Origin: Haemophilus parainfluenzae
GTDB taxonomy: Bacteria > Pseudomonadota > Gammaproteobacteria > Enterobacterales > Pasteurellaceae
Direction: 5' to 3'
Assembly (NCBI RefSeq): GCF_003252795.1
Contig: NZ_QEPQ01000001.1
Span: 455,820 to 519,819, forward strand
DNA: 64,000 nucleotides
Numbering within the stretch: the stretch's first letter is position 1; every line of letters begins with the position of its first letter. Positions 49,412-60,400 of this stretch are shown here, piece by piece. The notes beneath the pieces were generated by a model that was not told the origin of the DNA, searched no databases, and saw only the letters and a list, made by a program, of their open reading frames with translations. Both the position numbers and the translations under genes were made by a program.

Positions 49412-50611
49412 TTATGGCAATTTTGCCAAGAAGGCATAACCGCCTTTTTCACTCTCTATCTCGACAACAGAATCCGCTGTAATGAAGGCTGACTCACCTT
49501 GTTTCAAGGTAAGTGCGGTTGATTTTTCTTGTATTTTTAGCTCACCTTGCATCACCAACAAAATACCCGTACTTTGAAGATTCACTTTAGTATGCATTTC
49601 GGGTTCGATACGAATTTGAGCTAAAGCAAAATCGTTTACTGGCGTTTTATAAGTAAATTCTGACTGATTTTGAGGCGCGGCTGAGATAATTTTGGGTGTT
49701 ACTTCGCGACAATCCACAATTTTTAATAATTCGACAATATCGACATATTTTGGTGTTAAGCCACCACGAATCACATTATCAGAACAGGCCATTAATTCCA
49801 CGTTTTGTCCGCGAAGATAAGCATGAGGAATGCCTGCATCTTGGAAAATGCCTTCCCCTTCTTTCAAATGCACGATATTAAAGAGATAAAAACACACCAA
49901 GCCAGCATCTAATTTTTCAGGCAAAATTGCCATAGCTTCCATGGTATAAAGCACCCAATAATCAGGATTATCAAGTGCCAACTCGCCATTTTTATAAGGC
50001 TGTTGATTGGCTTCAATAATGGGTAATAGCCAATTTGCGAGCGTTGATTGATCCGCCAACATCACATCCGCATAGAATTCAGCAAGGTTTTGTGTGCCAA
50101 GTTTTTCAGCCAAAGGTTGCAAAGAGGGGCGTGCACTTAATGTGGCAAGGATTTGAGCTTTTGTTTTAAAACCATGTAAAAGCCAGAAATCAGATAAGGC
50201 AATCATCATTTCTGGTTTATGATTTCTATCTTTATAAGTCCGCGTGCTGTCTGTTAATGCCACGCCTTTTGCATTTTCAGCCTCAAAGCCCTTTTCAGCT
50301 TGAGACTTAGTCGGGTGCAATTGAATCGACAATGGCTTTTCAACATCTAAAATCTTTAATAAATAAGGCAGTTCATCACCAAATTGCTGACGGCTCGCCT
50401 GTCCAAGTGCGGTCGGATTTTGCAATAAAAATTCAATAAGGGATTGCTTACCTGTTACATCCTCAATTTCAGAAGGTGCTGATGGATGAGCTCCTAACCA
50501 CCACTCTGCACAAGGTTGATCTTTCGCTGAATGTAATCCAATCAATGATGCAATATAGTTTTTTCCGCCCCATGCATAATGCTGTACTTGGCCAGTTAAT
50601 CGATAAATCAT
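49412..50611 (-). CDS. manA: Mannose-6-phosphate isomerase, type I
   Basis: A zinc enzyme that interconverts mannose 6-phosphate and fructose 6-phosphate. The 399-residue protein has zinc-binding motifs in PLSIQLHPTKSQAEKGFEAEN and DRNHKPEMMIALSDFWLLHGFK, the segment LKEGEGIFQDAGIPHAYLRGQNVELMACSDNVIRGGLTPKYVD being highly conserved. A C-terminal cupin follows. It lies between crr and lacZ on the minus strand, next to the general PTS genes, which fits mannose entering as mannose 6-phosphate. A terminator lies downstream. Confidence 0.95.
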   Translation of the reverse strand: MIYRLTGQVQHYAWGGKNYIASLIGLHSAKDQPCAEWWLGAHPSAPSEIEDVTGKQSLIEFLLQNPTALGQASRQQFGDELPYLLKILDVEKPLSIQLHPTKSQAEKGFEAENAKGVALTDSTRTYKDRNHKPEMMIALSDFWLLHGFKTKAQILATLSARPSLQPLAEKLGTQNLAEFYADVMLADQSTLANWLLPIIEANQQPYKNGELALDNPDYWVLYTMEAMAILPEKLDAGLVCFYLFNIVHLKEGEGIFQDAGIPHAYLRGQNVELMACSDNVIRGGLTPKYVDIVELLKIVDCREVTPKIISAAPQNQSEFTYKTPVNDFALAQIRIEPEMHTKVNLQSTGILLVMQGELKIQEKSTALTLKQGESAFITADSVVEIESEKGGYAFLAKLP

Positions 50612-50646
50612 CTTTACCTTCTTTAAAAAAGAATAAGGATAAAAAA

Positions 50647-50667
50647 ATCCGCTTATTTAAAGCGGAT
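50647..50667 (-). terminator. crr terminator
   Basis: ATCCGCTT-N5-AAGCGGAT followed on the minus strand by seven T, 17 bp after the crr stop; closes the ptsH-ptsI-crr unit. Confidence 0.88.
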
Positions 50668-50684
50668 CTTTTAGTCTATAAATC

Positions 50685-51185
50685 TTATTTTGTTAAACTT
50701 AAAACAACAGATTCCCCAGCAATCACTTCACCTGATTTTTTCTCGATAGATGAAATTTCATCCATGTTAGAGATAACCACTGGTGTTAAAACTGATTTTG
50801 CTTTTGATTCTAATGTTGCTAAATCAAATTCGATTACTGTGTCGCCGCGTTTTACGCTTTGACCTTCGTGTGCGATGCGAGTGAATCCTTCACCTTTCAA
50901 TTCAACGGTATCAATACCGAAGTGAACGAATAATTCAACACCCTCTTTTGATTCCATTGAAAATGCATGGTTGGTTTCAAAGATTTTACCAATTACACCA
51001 TCAACAGGCGCCACAATTTTGTTACCTGTTGGGCGAATCGCGATACCATCACCTACGATTTTTTCAGAGAAAACAACATCTGGTACATCTTCGATATTCA
51101 CAATCTCACCAGAAAGTGGCGCATAAATTTCGACTTCCACTGTTTTGTTTTCTTTTGAACCAAATAATTTGTCAAATAAGCCCAT
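50685..51185 (-). CDS. crr: PTS glucose-specific EIIA component
   Basis: EIIA-Glc accepts phosphate from HPr and passes it to sugar-specific EIIBC proteins; its phosphorylation state controls adenylate cyclase and non-PTS transporters. The 166-residue protein has active-site His88 in [13 protein letters not shown] and His73 in [10 protein letters not shown]. The length is close to E. coli Crr (169). It is the last gene of ptsHI-crr. Its link with adenylate cyclase connects it to the CRP sites seen upstream of lacZ, ptsH and comN. Confidence 0.97.
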   Translation of the reverse strand: MGLFDKLFGSKENKTVEVEIYAPLSGEIVNIEDVPDVVFSEKIVGDGIAIRPTGNKIVAPVDGVIGKIFETNHAFSMESKEGVELFVHFGIDTVELKGEGFTRIAHEGQSVKRGDTVIEFDLATLESKAKSVLTPVVISNMDEISSIEKKSGEVIAGESVVLSLTK

Positions 51186-51244
51186 TTTAATCTCCTATCT
51201 ATTAAAGATGGCTAGTATTTTAACGTAAAACTCTGTTTTTGTAT

Positions 51245-52972
51245 CTAGTTTAACGATTTTTCTGCTAAAAAAGCTTGAATTAATTGCTCAATTTCAGCAG
51301 AGGTTGGTTTTTGTAATGCTTCATCAGCTAAGGCTTTCACCTCTTGATAATTCACATGACGAATTAATTTTTTAATACGTGGCACAGAAATTGCACTCAT
51401 ACTAAATTCATCTAAGCCCATACCGAGTAACAATAAGGTTGCTCGTTCATCACCGGCTAACTCACCACACATCCCTGTCCATTTACCTTCTGCATGAGAA
51501 GCATCAATCACTTGTTTGATCAAGCCGAGCACTGAAGGTGACATTGGATTGTATAAGTGAGAAATTAATTCATTACCACGGTCAACAGCTAGCGTATATT
51601 GCGTTAAATCGTTTGTACCAATACTAAAGAAATCCACTTCTTTCGCTAAGAATTTCGCATTCACCGCTGCAGATGGTGTTTCAACCATGACACCCACTTG
51701 GATATTTTCATCAAAAGCTTTACCTTCTGCACGCAATTCTGCTTTTAAGGTTTCAAGCACTGATTTTAATTCACGAATTTCTTCTACCGAAATAATCATC
51801 GGGAACATCACAGCAAGTTTACCAAATGCAGACGCACGTAATACCGCTCTTAATTGCGCATGTAAAATCTCACGACGATCAAGGGCAATACGTACCGCAC
51901 GCCATCCTAAGAATGGGTTCATTTCTTTTGGTAAATTTAAATATGGAAGCTCTTTATCACCGCCGATATCCATGGTACGTAATACCACTAGACGACCTTC
52001 CATTGCTTCAACTACTTCTTTATAAGCAATGAATTGCTCTTCTTCGCTCGGTAATTGATCACGATCCATAAAGAGGAATTCTGTACGGTATAAACCTACC
52101 CCTTCAGCACCATTACGATGTGCACCTTCGCAATCACGAATCGTACCAATATTGGCTACCACATCAACTTTATGACCATCAAGGGTCACTGCAGGCAAAT
52201 CTTTTAATTTCGCTAATTCTGCTTTTTCTTCAGCAAGTTTTGCTTCTAATGTTTTTAATTCGTCAATTTCAGCTTGAGTCGGATTCACATAAACACGGTT
52301 GTTTACCGCATCTAAAATAAGATAATCACCTGTATTCACTCGTGCTGTGACATCATTTGTCCCTACAATGGCCGGTAATTCAAGTGAACGAGCCATAATT
52401 GAGGTGTGAGATGTTCTACCACCAATATCCGTGATAAAACCTAATACTTTTTCTAAGTTTAATTGAGCAGTTTCTGATGGGGTTAAATCGTAAGCCACAA
52501 GGATGGATTCTTCGGTAATATCACCAAGATCTACGATGTGCATACCTAAAATATTTTTGATTAAACGATTACCGATATCGCGAATATCACCTGCACGTTC
52601 TTTTAAGTATTCATCATCAATTTCAGACAACATTTCAACTTGTTGATCGATGATTTTACTTGCTGCCACACTCGCATTCACTTTGTTTGAACGAAGATAA
52701 TCAATAATTTCCTCTTCTAACTCTTCATCTTCAAGGATCATTAAATGGCCTTCAAAGATAGCCGCTTTTTCTTCACCTAAGGATTTTAATGCACGTTGAT
52801 GAATAGAATTAAGTTGCTCAACGGCCGCTTCACGGCCGGCATAAAAACGGGCAACTTCTGCCTCAACTTGATCTTCTGAAATTTTTTGCGTATCAAGAAC
52901 AATTTTTTCTTCTTTTAATACTAAGGCTTTACCAAAAACGATACCTGGTGACGCTGGAATACCTGTAATCAT
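51245..52972 (-). CDS. ptsI: PTS enzyme I
   Basis: Enzyme I starts the phosphotransferase chain by taking phosphate from phosphoenolpyruvate. At 575 residues it equals E. coli PtsI. The phospho-accepting His189 is in [21 protein letters not shown]. The C-terminal PEP-binding domain has [23 protein letters not shown] and [17 protein letters not shown], and the motif [10 protein letters not shown]. It lies between ptsH and crr; a hairpin lies between ptsH and ptsI. Confidence 0.98.
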   Translation of the reverse strand: MITGIPASPGIVFGKALVLKEEKIVLDTQKISEDQVEAEVARFYAGREAAVEQLNSIHQRALKSLGEEKAAIFEGHLMILEDEELEEEIIDYLRSNKVNASVAASKIIDQQVEMLSEIDDEYLKERAGDIRDIGNRLIKNILGMHIVDLGDITEESILVAYDLTPSETAQLNLEKVLGFITDIGGRTSHTSIMARSLELPAIVGTNDVTARVNTGDYLILDAVNNRVYVNPTQAEIDELKTLEAKLAEEKAELAKLKDLPAVTLDGHKVDVVANIGTIRDCEGAHRNGAEGVGLYRTEFLFMDRDQLPSEEEQFIAYKEVVEAMEGRLVVLRTMDIGGDKELPYLNLPKEMNPFLGWRAVRIALDRREILHAQLRAVLRASAFGKLAVMFPMIISVEEIRELKSVLETLKAELRAEGKAFDENIQVGVMVETPSAAVNAKFLAKEVDFFSIGTNDLTQYTLAVDRGNELISHLYNPMSPSVLGLIKQVIDASHAEGKWTGMCGELAGDERATLLLLGMGLDEFSMSAISVPRIKKLIRHVNYQEVKALADEALQKPTSAEIEQLIQAFLAEKSLN

Positions 52973-53015
52973 ACTTTTACCTTCCGAGATAATTTATTAA
53001 AGGTTAGATAAACAA

Positions 53016-53043
53016 TAGCCATAGAATAGAAATCCTATGGCTA
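53016..53043. repeat. Hairpin between ptsH and ptsI
   Basis: TAGCCATAG and CTATGGCTA form a 9-bp stem around a 10-nt loop, 8 bp after the ptsH stop. It is followed on the minus strand by TTGTTTATC, a poor T-run. A partial terminator or a stabiliser giving more HPr than enzyme I is likely. Confidence 0.65.
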
Positions 53044-53051
53044 ATCGTAAA

Positions 53052-53309
53052 TTATTCTAAAGTAGGAATTAATGCTACTAAATGTTCAACGGCTTGTTGT
53101 TCGTCTTCACCTTCCGCCGAGATGGTGATTACAGTTCCTTGCGTTAAGCCTAAGGTTTGTAGCTTAAATAGGCTTTTCGCACTTGCACTTTTACCACCGG
53201 AGGTCACTGTTACATCAGAAGCAAATGCTTTAGCTTCTTTAACAAATTGCGCCGCCGGACGGGTGTGTAAACCATTAGGAGCTGTAATTTCTACATCTTT
53301 TGAGAACAT
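53052..53309 (-). CDS. ptsH: PTS phosphocarrier protein HPr
   Basis: HPr carries phosphate from enzyme I to the sugar-specific EIIA domains. The 85-residue protein has the active His15 in [16 protein letters not shown] and the conserved Ser46 region [19 protein letters not shown]. The length equals E. coli HPr. It is the first gene of ptsHI-crr. The start follows AGAGGTAAC. Confidence 0.98.
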   Translation of the reverse strand: MFSKDVEITAPNGLHTRPAAQFVKEAKAFASDVTVTSGGKSASAKSLFKLQTLGLTQGTVITISAEGEDEQQAVEHLVALIPTLE

Positions 53310-53400
53310 AATGTTACCTCTATAGTAATTGTAAAATTTAGTCTATAAATCCGCTGTAGTATCTCTATTAAATGCCCAATAATCAAGGCTAAACACAAAA

Positions 53401-53422
53401 AAACTTGAGCTACATCACGAAA
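53401..53422 (-). promoter_or_regulatory. Candidate CRP site upstream of ptsH
   Basis: On the minus strand CGTGA-TGTAGC-TCAAG matches seven of ten core CRP positions, with one strong half. It is centred about 102 bp before the ptsH ATG. The ptsHI-crr genes are CRP-controlled in E. coli. Confidence 0.4.
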
Positions 53423-53461
53423 TTAGGGGTACTTTATACCTAATTTACAGTAAATTGTCTA

Positions 53462-54499
53462 CTACACAGAAAAATGACGTTGTGATTTTGTCTCACTTAA
53501 ACTTTCAATTAAGCGATGATAATTCTCATAACGTATCGGTGAAATCCGACCTGCTTCGACAGCCTCACGTAATGCACAGCCAGGATCGTTCAAATGCTTA
53601 CAATCTCGGAATTTACACGTCCCTAAGACATATTGAAATTCACGATAGCCTTTGGTGATCTGATCTGGCTCCAAATGCCATAAACCAAACTCACGAATAC
53701 CCGGTGAATCAATCAAATTACCGCCTTGTGGCAAATGATATAAACGAGAAGAAGTTGTGGTATGTTGCCCCAAGCCTGAGGTTTCACTGATGCCACCGAC
53801 TTGTGCATTGACGGTTGGCAAAATATGATTAATTAAACTGGATTTGCCTACCCCTGACTGCCCCACAAAAATGGATGTTCCATCACTTAAAAGTGCGGTC
53901 AATTTTTCCATATTTTTTCCGGTTTCAGCAGAAATGATGATGGTCTGATAACCAATATCACGATAAATCTGTAACTGGCTTTCCACTTCCTGCTCTTGCT
54001 CGGCATCCAGTAAATCGCCTTTATTCACCACAATGACAGGTTCGATCCCCGCATTTTCACACACCACTAAATAACGATCGATAATATTGAGTGAAAGTAC
54101 TGGCACCACCGCAGAAACAATAATAATACGATCGATATTCGCCGCGATGGGTTTCAACCCATCATAATAATCTGGGCGAGCAATTTCATTTTGTCTTGGA
54201 TGAATAGCTTCAATCACGCCACTCACCCCTTGGAGCTGCTCATTGCCTTGTCGCCAAATCACTTTGTCTCCAACCACGAGACTAGAAAGTGTACGACGTA
54301 AATTACAGCGGAAAATTTCGCCTTGTGCATTTTCTACGTCTGCATGAACCGAATAACGCGTGACCACTACCCCATCTTGGCTTTCGCCTAGCATATCATC
54401 TTGCCATTCCACTTCTTTCTTCTTGTGGCGATGCAAGGCTTTCGCGTTATTTGATTGAATTCGACGAGTTTGATTTTGCGTTAGTTTACGTTTGCTCAT
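53462..54499 (-). CDS. rsgA: Ribosome small subunit-dependent GTPase RsgA
   Basis: RsgA is a GTPase that checks late 30S ribosome assembly. The 345-residue protein has an N-terminal OB fold and a circularly permuted GTPase domain: NKGD (159-162) comes before [12 protein letters not shown] (213-224) and DSPG (264-267). A C-terminal zinc site is formed by Cys295, Cys300, His302 and Cys308. The length fits E. coli RsgA (350). It is divergent from orn, an arrangement shared with other gamma-proteobacteria. Confidence 0.97.
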   Translation of the reverse strand: MSKRKLTQNQTRRIQSNNAKALHRHKKKEVEWQDDMLGESQDGVVVTRYSVHADVENAQGEIFRCNLRRTLSSLVVGDKVIWRQGNEQLQGVSGVIEAIHPRQNEIARPDYYDGLKPIAANIDRIIIVSAVVPVLSLNIIDRYLVVCENAGIEPVIVVNKGDLLDAEQEQEVESQLQIYRDIGYQTIIISAETGKNMEKLTALLSDGTSIFVGQSGVGKSSLINHILPTVNAQVGGISETSGLGQHTTTSSRLYHLPQGGNLIDSPGIREFGLWHLEPDQITKGYREFQYVLGTCKFRDCKHLNDPGCALREAVEAGRISPIRYENYHRLIESLSETKSQRHFSV

Positions 54500-54575
54500 A
54501 AAGTGCGGTCGTTTTTTCCGATGTTTTTCGTTAAAATAAACGGGATTACAAAATGTTCATAGGATACCTTATATT

Positions 54576-55124
54576 ATGCAATTAGATAAACAAAATCTGA
54601 TTTGGATCGATTTAGAAATGACAGGATTAGATCCTGAAAAAGAACGCATTATTGAAATCGCAACCATCGTGACAGATAAAGATCTCAATATTTTAGCGGA
54701 AGGACCTGTGATTGCGGTGCATCAAAGTGATGAATTATTAAACAAAATGTCGGAATGGTGCGTAAAAACACACACAGCAAATGGCTTAGTTGACCGTGTC
54801 AAAGCGAGCAAACTCACCGAACGTGCAGCTGAATTACAAACGTTAGATTTTTTAAAACGATGGGTACCGAAAGGTGCTTCACCGATTTGTGGCAACAGCA
54901 TCGCACAAGATAAACGCTTTCTTTATAAATATATGCCTGATTTAGCCGATTATTTCCATTATCGTCATCTAGATGTCAGCACGTTAAAAGAATTAGCTGC
55001 TCGCTGGAAACCAGAAATTTTAGACGGGTTCAAAAAAGGCAATACTCATTTAGCCCTTGATGATATTCGGGAGTCAATAAAAGAGTTAGCTTACTACCGT
55101 GATCACTTTATTAATCTGGAGTGA
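54576..55124 (+). CDS. orn: Oligoribonuclease
   Basis: An essential 3'-5' exonuclease that degrades 2-5 nt RNAs (and pGpG). The 182-residue protein has the DEDDh residues: Asp12 and Glu14 in [11 protein letters not shown], Asp in [14 protein letters not shown], and His/Asp in [14 protein letters not shown]. The length matches E. coli Orn (181). The start lies 76 bp from divergent rsgA. Confidence 0.98.
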   Translation: MQLDKQNLIWIDLEMTGLDPEKERIIEIATIVTDKDLNILAEGPVIAVHQSDELLNKMSEWCVKTHTANGLVDRVKASKLTERAAELQTLDFLKRWVPKGASPICGNSIAQDKRFLYKYMPDLADYFHYRHLDVSTLKELAARWKPEILDGFKKGNTHLALDDIRESIKELAYYRDHFINLE

Positions 55125-55164
55125 TGAAAACTTAGGCAAACTCAATCATTTGCAAAATCTGCGC

Positions 55165-55192
55165 TTGCGTTGCATAAATTTTTTCGTATAAT
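55165..55192 (+). promoter_or_regulatory. Promoter of the tRNA-Gly pair
   Basis: TTGCGT and a perfect TATAAT separated by 16 bp, 25 bp before the first tRNA. Confidence 0.55.
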
Positions 55193-55217
55193 GTTGCCTC
55201 ATTCACCAATGTGAAAT

Positions 55218-55293
<76 letters not shown>

Positions 55294-55313
55294 AATTTTC
55301 ACATGAATGCCCT

Positions 55314-55389
<76 letters not shown>

Positions 55390-55396
55390 AATTCTC

Positions 55397-55427
55397 AATC
55401 CGTTGCTGAAAAGCAGCGGATTTTTTT
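55397..55427 (+). terminator. Terminator of the tRNA-Gly transcript
   Basis: AATCCGTTGCT-gaaa-AGCAGCGGATT, an 11-bp stem with one G-U pair, followed by seven T. Confidence 0.9.
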
Positions 55428-55505
55428 ATTGTATTTTCCCTACATATTCCCTTCAAAATACGATAAAATCCCCCAGAAACTTTAACCTAAAAAATCACTC
55501 TAAGA

Positions 55506-55976
55506 ATGACCGAATTAACCCAATACATTCCTGATGAAGGCACGATGCTCCGTTTTGGTAAAAAACTCGCAGAAGTGCTTGTAAAACAACCGAAAGATAA
55601 CGCCATTGTGCTTTATTTTAATGGCGATCTTGGTGCAGGGAAAACCACCCTGACTCGTGGAATGGTGCAAGGTTTAGGCTACCAAGGCAATGTCAAAAGC
55701 CCTACTTATACGTTAGTGGAAGAATATAGCATTGCTGGGAAAATGATTTATCACTTTGATTTATATCGTCTTGCCGATCCTGAAGAATTGGAATTTATGG
55801 GCATTCGTGATTATTTCAGCCAAAATTGCATCTGCTTAATCGAATGGGCAGAAAAAGGTGAAGGTATTCTGCCTGAGGCTGATTTACTGGTAAATATTGA
55901 TTATTACGATGATGCTCGCAACATTACGCTAATTGCTCAAAACTCACTGGGCGAGCATATTTTGACACAACTATAA
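55506..55976 (+). CDS. tsaE: tRNA threonylcarbamoyladenosine biosynthesis ATPase TsaE
   Basis: TsaE is the ATPase that helps TsaB-TsaD make the t6A modification of ANN-decoding tRNAs. The 156-residue protein has the Walker A motif GDLGAGKTT at 40-48, and the conserved [10 protein letters not shown] and [22 protein letters not shown]. It is the first gene of the tsaE-amiB-mutL-miaA-glnE series; two members (tsaE, miaA) modify tRNA. Confidence 0.96.
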   Translation: MTELTQYIPDEGTMLRFGKKLAEVLVKQPKDNAIVLYFNGDLGAGKTTLTRGMVQGLGYQGNVKSPTYTLVEEYSIAGKMIYHFDLYRLADPEELEFMGIRDYFSQNCICLIEWAEKGEGILPEADLLVNIDYYDDARNITLIAQNSLGEHILTQL

Positions 55977-55987
55977 AATTGATTTAC

Positions 55988-57586
55988 ATGAAAGCAAAAT
56001 TTTCGTTTCTCTTTGGAATATTTTCTCTAATTTCTACTACCGTATTTGCCGCCCCACAATGGACAATTGCGATTGATCCTGGCCACGGTGGTAAAGATCC
56101 CGGTGCAATCGGAAAAAATCTCGGCATTTATGAAAAAAATGTCACCCTTTCTATCGCGCGAGAATTAAAAGTCTTATTAGATAAAGATCCTAATTTCAAA
56201 GGTGTTTTAACACGCAGTAGCGATTACTACATTTCCGTGCCAGAACGTTCCGAAATTGCACGTAAATATAAAGCAAATTTCCTTGTGTCGATCCATGCTG
56301 ACTCCTCTCTTAATTCAGACCAACGTGGTGCATCTGTTTGGGTGCTATCCAATCGTCGTGCCAACGATGAAATGGGTCAATGGTTAGAAGACGATGAAAA
56401 ACGCTCTGAGCTTTTAGGCGGTGCAGGTAAAGTACTTTCCAATAACAATGACAAATATTTAGATCAAACCGTACTCGATCTACAATTTGGTCATAGCCAA
56501 CGTACAGGCTACGAACTTGGCAACAGTATTTTACGTCGCTTTGCTCGAGTCACCTCCTTAAGCCGTAGTACCCCACAACATGCGAGCCTTGGCGTATTGC
56601 GTTCACCCGACATTCCTTCTGTTCTAGTGGAAACGGGATTCCTTTCCAATATGGAAGAAGAACAAAAACTGAATACCATTGCTTATCGTCGTCGTATTGC
56701 TTATATGATTTACGAAGGTTTGGTTGCTTATCGTAATGGTAATTTAAAAGCAATTGCCGTTCCACCTAGTGATGAGCAAGACAGCAAATCTACAAAATCA
56801 AACGATAAAAACAATGAAAAATCTGACCGCACTTCTGATGTGAAAGACAGCGGTATTCGCCATAAAGTGAAACCAGGTGAAAGCATTGGTAGCCTGGCGA
56901 ACAAATATGATGTCAAAGTCAGTGAAATCATTGAGTTAAATAAACTGAAACGCAAAGAACTTTGGCTAAATGAAACCATTAAAATTCCTGATAATGGCAA
57001 AGGCAAAAAAGCGGAAGAACCAACTAAAAAAGAAGAGAAAAACACCGAAAAATCTGACCGCACTTCTGATGTGAAAGACAGCGGTATTCGCCATAAAGTG
57101 AAACCAGGTGAAAGCATTGGTAGCCTGGCGAACAAATATGATGTCAAAGTCAGTGAAATTATTGAGTTAAATAAACTGAAACGCAAAGAACTTTGGTTGA
57201 ATGAAACCATTAAAATTCCTGATAACGGCAAAGGTAAAAAGGTAGAAGAAAAACCTAAATCGGATGATAAAGCCAAAGCCGATAACAAAGGAAAAAACAG
57301 CAAGATTGTTGAAGCTGAAAAAGCGGTTTCTAAAAAAGATCAAAAACAAGAAAAAGCTGAGAATAAAAAAGAGCCTGAGAAAAAAGACACTTCTTCAAAA
57401 GGAAATGAGAAGAAAGATGATGGCAAGAAAGAAACCCCGCTTTACCATACAGTGAAAGCCGATCAAACTATCTATGCTATCTCTCGTGAATACAATGTAC
57501 CGGTTAATCGTCTTTTAAAGCTGAACCCAACATTGAAAAACGGCAAAGTCGTGACTGGGCAAAAAATCAAACTTAAAGAAAAATAA
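55988..57586 (+). CDS. amiB: N-acetylmuramoyl-L-alanine amidase with three LysM domains
   Basis: A periplasmic zinc amidase that splits septal peptidoglycan. From the ATG at 55988 it has 532 residues; a TTG three codons earlier is a poorer start. A signal peptide ([20 protein letters not shown]) is followed by the Amidase_3 domain with zinc ligands in [14 protein letters not shown], the glutamate in [16 protein letters not shown] and [10 protein letters not shown]. Three LysM repeats follow, at about residues 287-337, 364-414 and 484-530, joined by long Lys/Glu-rich linkers. The first two LysM units are nearly identical and come from a recent tandem duplication of DNA (period 231 bp). E. coli AmiB has only the amidase part and AMIN domain, so the LysM layout is the Pasteurellaceae/Vibrio type. 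Confidence 0.93.
   Translation: MKAKFSFLFGIFSLISTTVFAAPQWTIAIDPGHGGKDPGAIGKNLGIYEKNVTLSIARELKVLLDKDPNFKGVLTRSSDYYISVPERSEIARKYKANFLVSIHADSSLNSDQRGASVWVLSNRRANDEMGQWLEDDEKRSELLGGAGKVLSNNNDKYLDQTVLDLQFGHSQRTGYELGNSILRRFARVTSLSRSTPQHASLGVLRSPDIPSVLVETGFLSNMEEEQKLNTIAYRRRIAYMIYEGLVAYRNGNLKAIAVPPSDEQDSKSTKSNDKNNEKSDRTSDVKDSGIRHKVKPGESIGSLANKYDVKVSEIIELNKLKRKELWLNETIKIPDNGKGKKAEEPTKKEEKNTEKSDRTSDVKDSGIRHKVKPGESIGSLANKYDVKVSEIIELNKLKRKELWLNETIKIPDNGKGKKVEEKPKSDDKAKADNKGKNSKIVEAEKAVSKKDQKQEKAENKKEPEKKDTSSKGNEKKDDGKKETPLYHTVKADQTIYAISREYNVPVNRLLKLNPTLKNGKVVTGQKIKLKEK
56816..57010 (+). repeat. LysM-coding direct repeat in amiB, copy 1
   Basis: About 195 bp repeated with 231-bp period (77 codons) at 57047-57241, with only a few, mostly silent, differences (for example ATC/ATT, CTA/TTG, AAT/AAC). 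Each copy starts with an uptake signal (56826-56834 and 57057-57065). Confidence 0.9.
57047..57241 (+). repeat. LysM-coding direct repeat in amiB, copy 2
   Basis: The second copy of the unit described at 56816-57010; 36 bp of linker separate them. The third LysM domain further downstream is diverged and not part of this duplication. Confidence 0.9.
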
Positions 57587-57594
57587 GGAATCCT

Positions 57595-59442
57595 ATGGCA
57601 ATCAAAATTCTTTCTCCACAGCTGGCTAATCAGATTGCCGCAGGTGAGGTGGTCGAACGCCCTGCCTCTGTGGTGAAAGAATTGGTGGAAAACAGCCTTG
57701 ATGCCGGTGCCAATAAAATTCATATTGATATTGAAAACGGCGGCGCCAGCCTGATTCGTATTCGAGATAATGGTAGTGGCATTCCTAAAGAAGAATTAAG
57801 CCTCGCACTGGCTCGACACGCAACCAGTAAAATTGCCGATCTTGATGATCTCGAAGCCATTTTAAGTTTAGGTTTCCGCGGTGAAGCCCTTGCTAGTATC
57901 AGCTCGGTTTCTCGTCTCACGCTTACCTCTCGCACAGCTGAGCAAAATGAAGCATGGCAGGTTTACGCACAGGGACGAGAGATGGAAACTACAATTAAAC
58001 CTGCGTCTCATCCAGTCGGTACAACAGTTGAAGTGGCGAATCTCTTTTTTAACACGCCAGCTCGTCGTAAATTCTTACGCACCGATAAAACAGAATTTGC
58101 TCATATTGATGAAGTCATTCGCCGAATTGCTTTAGCAAAATTTAATATCGCTTTTACGCTCACTCATAACGGCAAAATTGTTCGACAATACCGCCCAGCG
58201 GCAAATGAAGAACAACAACTAAAACGCGTTGCTGCCATTTGTGGCGATGATTTTGTTCAACATGCCTTACGTATTGATTGGAAACATGATGATCTGCATC
58301 TTTCTGGCTGGGTGGCGACACCTGAATTTACCCGTTCTCAGAATGATTTAAGCTATTGCTATATCAATGGACGAATGGTGCGCGATAAAGTGATCACCCA
58401 CGCCATTCGTCAAGCTTATGCGGAGCATTTGCATACTGAGCAATACCCTGCATTTGTACTATTTATCGATCTCAATCCACATGATGTCGATGTCAACGTG
58501 CACCCAACAAAACACGAGGTGCGTTTCCATCAAGCGCGTTTAATTCATGATTTTATCTGCCAAGGCGTAACAAATGCGCTCAATGCCATTCCTCAAGCTG
58601 AATTGGATTTAGCGTCAACGATGAATGAGGCAAGAGAGCCTTCAGCTTCATATCAAACCCACTATGAACCAAAACCCAATCGTGCAGCGGCAGGGCAAAA
58701 TATTTTCGCCTCGAATTATCATCAGCCTCGTGAAAAACAATCTGAAAATCGACCGCACTTTTCAAACCGTAGTGATTACGTTCCGTCGTATGGTTATCGT
58801 GAACAACCTACAAAGACCGAACAACGCTTATATGGTGAATTAGTACGTCCAACAGAAGCATCTCAAGTTTTAACAACACCTGTCGTTGAACAACAACTCC
58901 CACAGACAAGTGATGCAGGCTATTTACGTGCATTGGCATTAATTGAAAATAAAGCATTGCTTTTACAACAAAATCAGCAGTTTTATTTGATGTCATTAGC
59001 TAAATTGCAAACCTTAAATTATGAATTAACCTTACAGCAAGGTGAAATTCCACAACAACCATTGCTCATTCCGATTATTTTCCGTTTAGATGAAAAACAA
59101 TTTGAACAATGGCAAAAACAAAAAGCTTTTTTCCAACAAAGTGGTTTTGAATTTATTGAAAATGAAGCCCAGCTACGCCTTACATTAAATAAAGTGCCTG
59201 CAATTTTACGTACACAAAATTTACAAAAATGTGTGGTGAGCCTGCTTGCTGAACATCTAGAAAATATGCCTGATTTTCTGACCGCACTTTGTCAAACGCT
59301 AGAGATGAAACCAATTCAAGTGTTAGCGGATGCAGTCAGCTTATTAAGTGAAACGGAACGCTTACTGAATAAAGCTCATCAAGAAAAATTTAATACATTA
59401 CTGAAACCGATTAACTGGCAGCCTTTTTTAACTGATTTGTAA
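57595..59442 (+). CDS. mutL: DNA mismatch repair protein MutL
   Basis: MutL links mismatch recognition by MutS to MutH and UvrD. At 615 residues it equals E. coli MutL (615). The GHKL ATPase domain shows [24 protein letters not shown] and GTTVEV. A variable linker (about 335-430) is rich in Gln, Pro and Arg, then the C-terminal dimerisation domain. The start lies 8 bp after the amiB stop, with AAGGAATCCT before it. Uptake signals at 58752 (in the linker) and 59281 are read in frame. Confidence 0.97.
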   Translation: MAIKILSPQLANQIAAGEVVERPASVVKELVENSLDAGANKIHIDIENGGASLIRIRDNGSGIPKEELSLALARHATSKIADLDDLEAILSLGFRGEALASISSVSRLTLTSRTAEQNEAWQVYAQGREMETTIKPASHPVGTTVEVANLFFNTPARRKFLRTDKTEFAHIDEVIRRIALAKFNIAFTLTHNGKIVRQYRPAANEEQQLKRVAAICGDDFVQHALRIDWKHDDLHLSGWVATPEFTRSQNDLSYCYINGRMVRDKVITHAIRQAYAEHLHTEQYPAFVLFIDLNPHDVDVNVHPTKHEVRFHQARLIHDFICQGVTNALNAIPQAELDLASTMNEAREPSASYQTHYEPKPNRAAAGQNIFASNYHQPREKQSENRPHFSNRSDYVPSYGYREQPTKTEQRLYGELVRPTEASQVLTTPVVEQQLPQTSDAGYLRALALIENKALLLQQNQQFYLMSLAKLQTLNYELTLQQGEIPQQPLLIPIIFRLDEKQFEQWQKQKAFFQQSGFEFIENEAQLRLTLNKVPAILRTQNLQKCVVSLLAEHLENMPDFLTALCQTLEMKPIQVLADAVSLLSETERLLNKAHQEKFNTLLKPINWQPFLTDL

Positions 59443-59443
59443 T

Positions 59444-60397
59444 ATGACACAAAAAACTGACTCCAAACCAACCGCACTTTTTCTGATGGGGCCGACGGCC
59501 TCAGGAAAAACAGATCTTGCTATTCAATTGCGTCAAAGCCTGCCAGTAGAAGTGATCAGTGTCGATTCTGCATTAATTTATAAAGGGATGGATATTGGTA
59601 CGGCAAAGCCTTCTAAAGAGGAACTAGCCCTTGCCCCTCATCGCTTAATTGATATTTTAGATCCCGCTGAAAGTTATTCTGCGATGAATTTTCATGATGA
59701 TGCGCTCAGAGAAATGGCTGATATTACCGCGCAAGGTAAAATTCCGCTTTTGGTTGGCGGTACCATGTTGTATTACAAAGCATTGATTGAAGGCCTTTCT
59801 CCCCTTCCATCTGCTGATGAAAAGTTACGCTTAGAGATTGAAGAAAAAGCGCAAAAACTTGGCTGGCCAGCACTTCACCAAGAATTACAAAAAATTGATC
59901 CTATTTCTGCAGAGCGTATTAATCCAAATGATTCACAGCGCATTAATCGTGCATTAGAAGTATTCTATTTAACGGGCAAATCATTAACGGAATTAACTGA
60001 ACAAAAAGGCGAAGAATTGCCTTATCAATTTTTACAATTTGCTATTGCACCAGAAGATCGTGCGGTATTGCATCAACGTATCGAACAACGTTTCCATAAA
60101 ATGATCGAATTAGGTTTCCAAGAAGAAGTGGAAAAACTCTATCAACGAGAAGATCTCCATCCTGATTTGCCTTCTATCCGCTGTGTGGGCTATCGCCAAA
60201 TGTGGGAATATTTACGTGGTGACTATGATCATGAAGAAATGGTCTTCCGTGGCATTTGTGCGACTCGCCAATTAGCAAAACGACAAATCACCTGGCTGCG
60301 CAGCTGGAAAACACCATTAAATTGGCTAGATAGTCTGCAACCGCAACAAGCCAAAGAAATCGTACTACGCAAGATTGACGAACATTTTAAGGGGTAA
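59444..60397 (+). CDS. miaA: tRNA dimethylallyltransferase
   Basis: MiaA adds an isopentenyl group to A37 of tRNAs reading UNN codons. The 317-residue protein has the P-loop MGPTASGKT at 15-23 and [19 protein letters not shown], which binds the substrate tRNA base. The C-terminal region [16 protein letters not shown] is conserved. It starts one base after the mutL stop, as in many gamma-proteobacteria, with coupled translation likely. In E. coli hfq follows; here glnE follows. Confidence 0.97.
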   Translation: MTQKTDSKPTALFLMGPTASGKTDLAIQLRQSLPVEVISVDSALIYKGMDIGTAKPSKEELALAPHRLIDILDPAESYSAMNFHDDALREMADITAQGKIPLLVGGTMLYYKALIEGLSPLPSADEKLRLEIEEKAQKLGWPALHQELQKIDPISAERINPNDSQRINRALEVFYLTGKSLTELTEQKGEELPYQFLQFAIAPEDRAVLHQRIEQRFHKMIELGFQEEVEKLYQREDLHPDLPSIRCVGYRQMWEYLRGDYDHEEMVFRGICATRQLAKRQITWLRSWKTPLNWLDSLQPQQAKEIVLRKIDEHFKG

Positions 60398-60400
60398 ATT

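Noticed and set aside
56816..57241. Direct repeats in amiB as a possible CRISPR or mobile repeat
   Set aside because: The repeats are in frame, code for LysM domains, are 195 bp long and have only two copies; no short repeat-spacer pattern exists.
56728..57303. 191-codon frame antisense to amiB with hydrophobic repeats
   Set aside because: It mirrors the LysM repeats and linkers of amiB on the other strand and has no recognisable start context or independent support.
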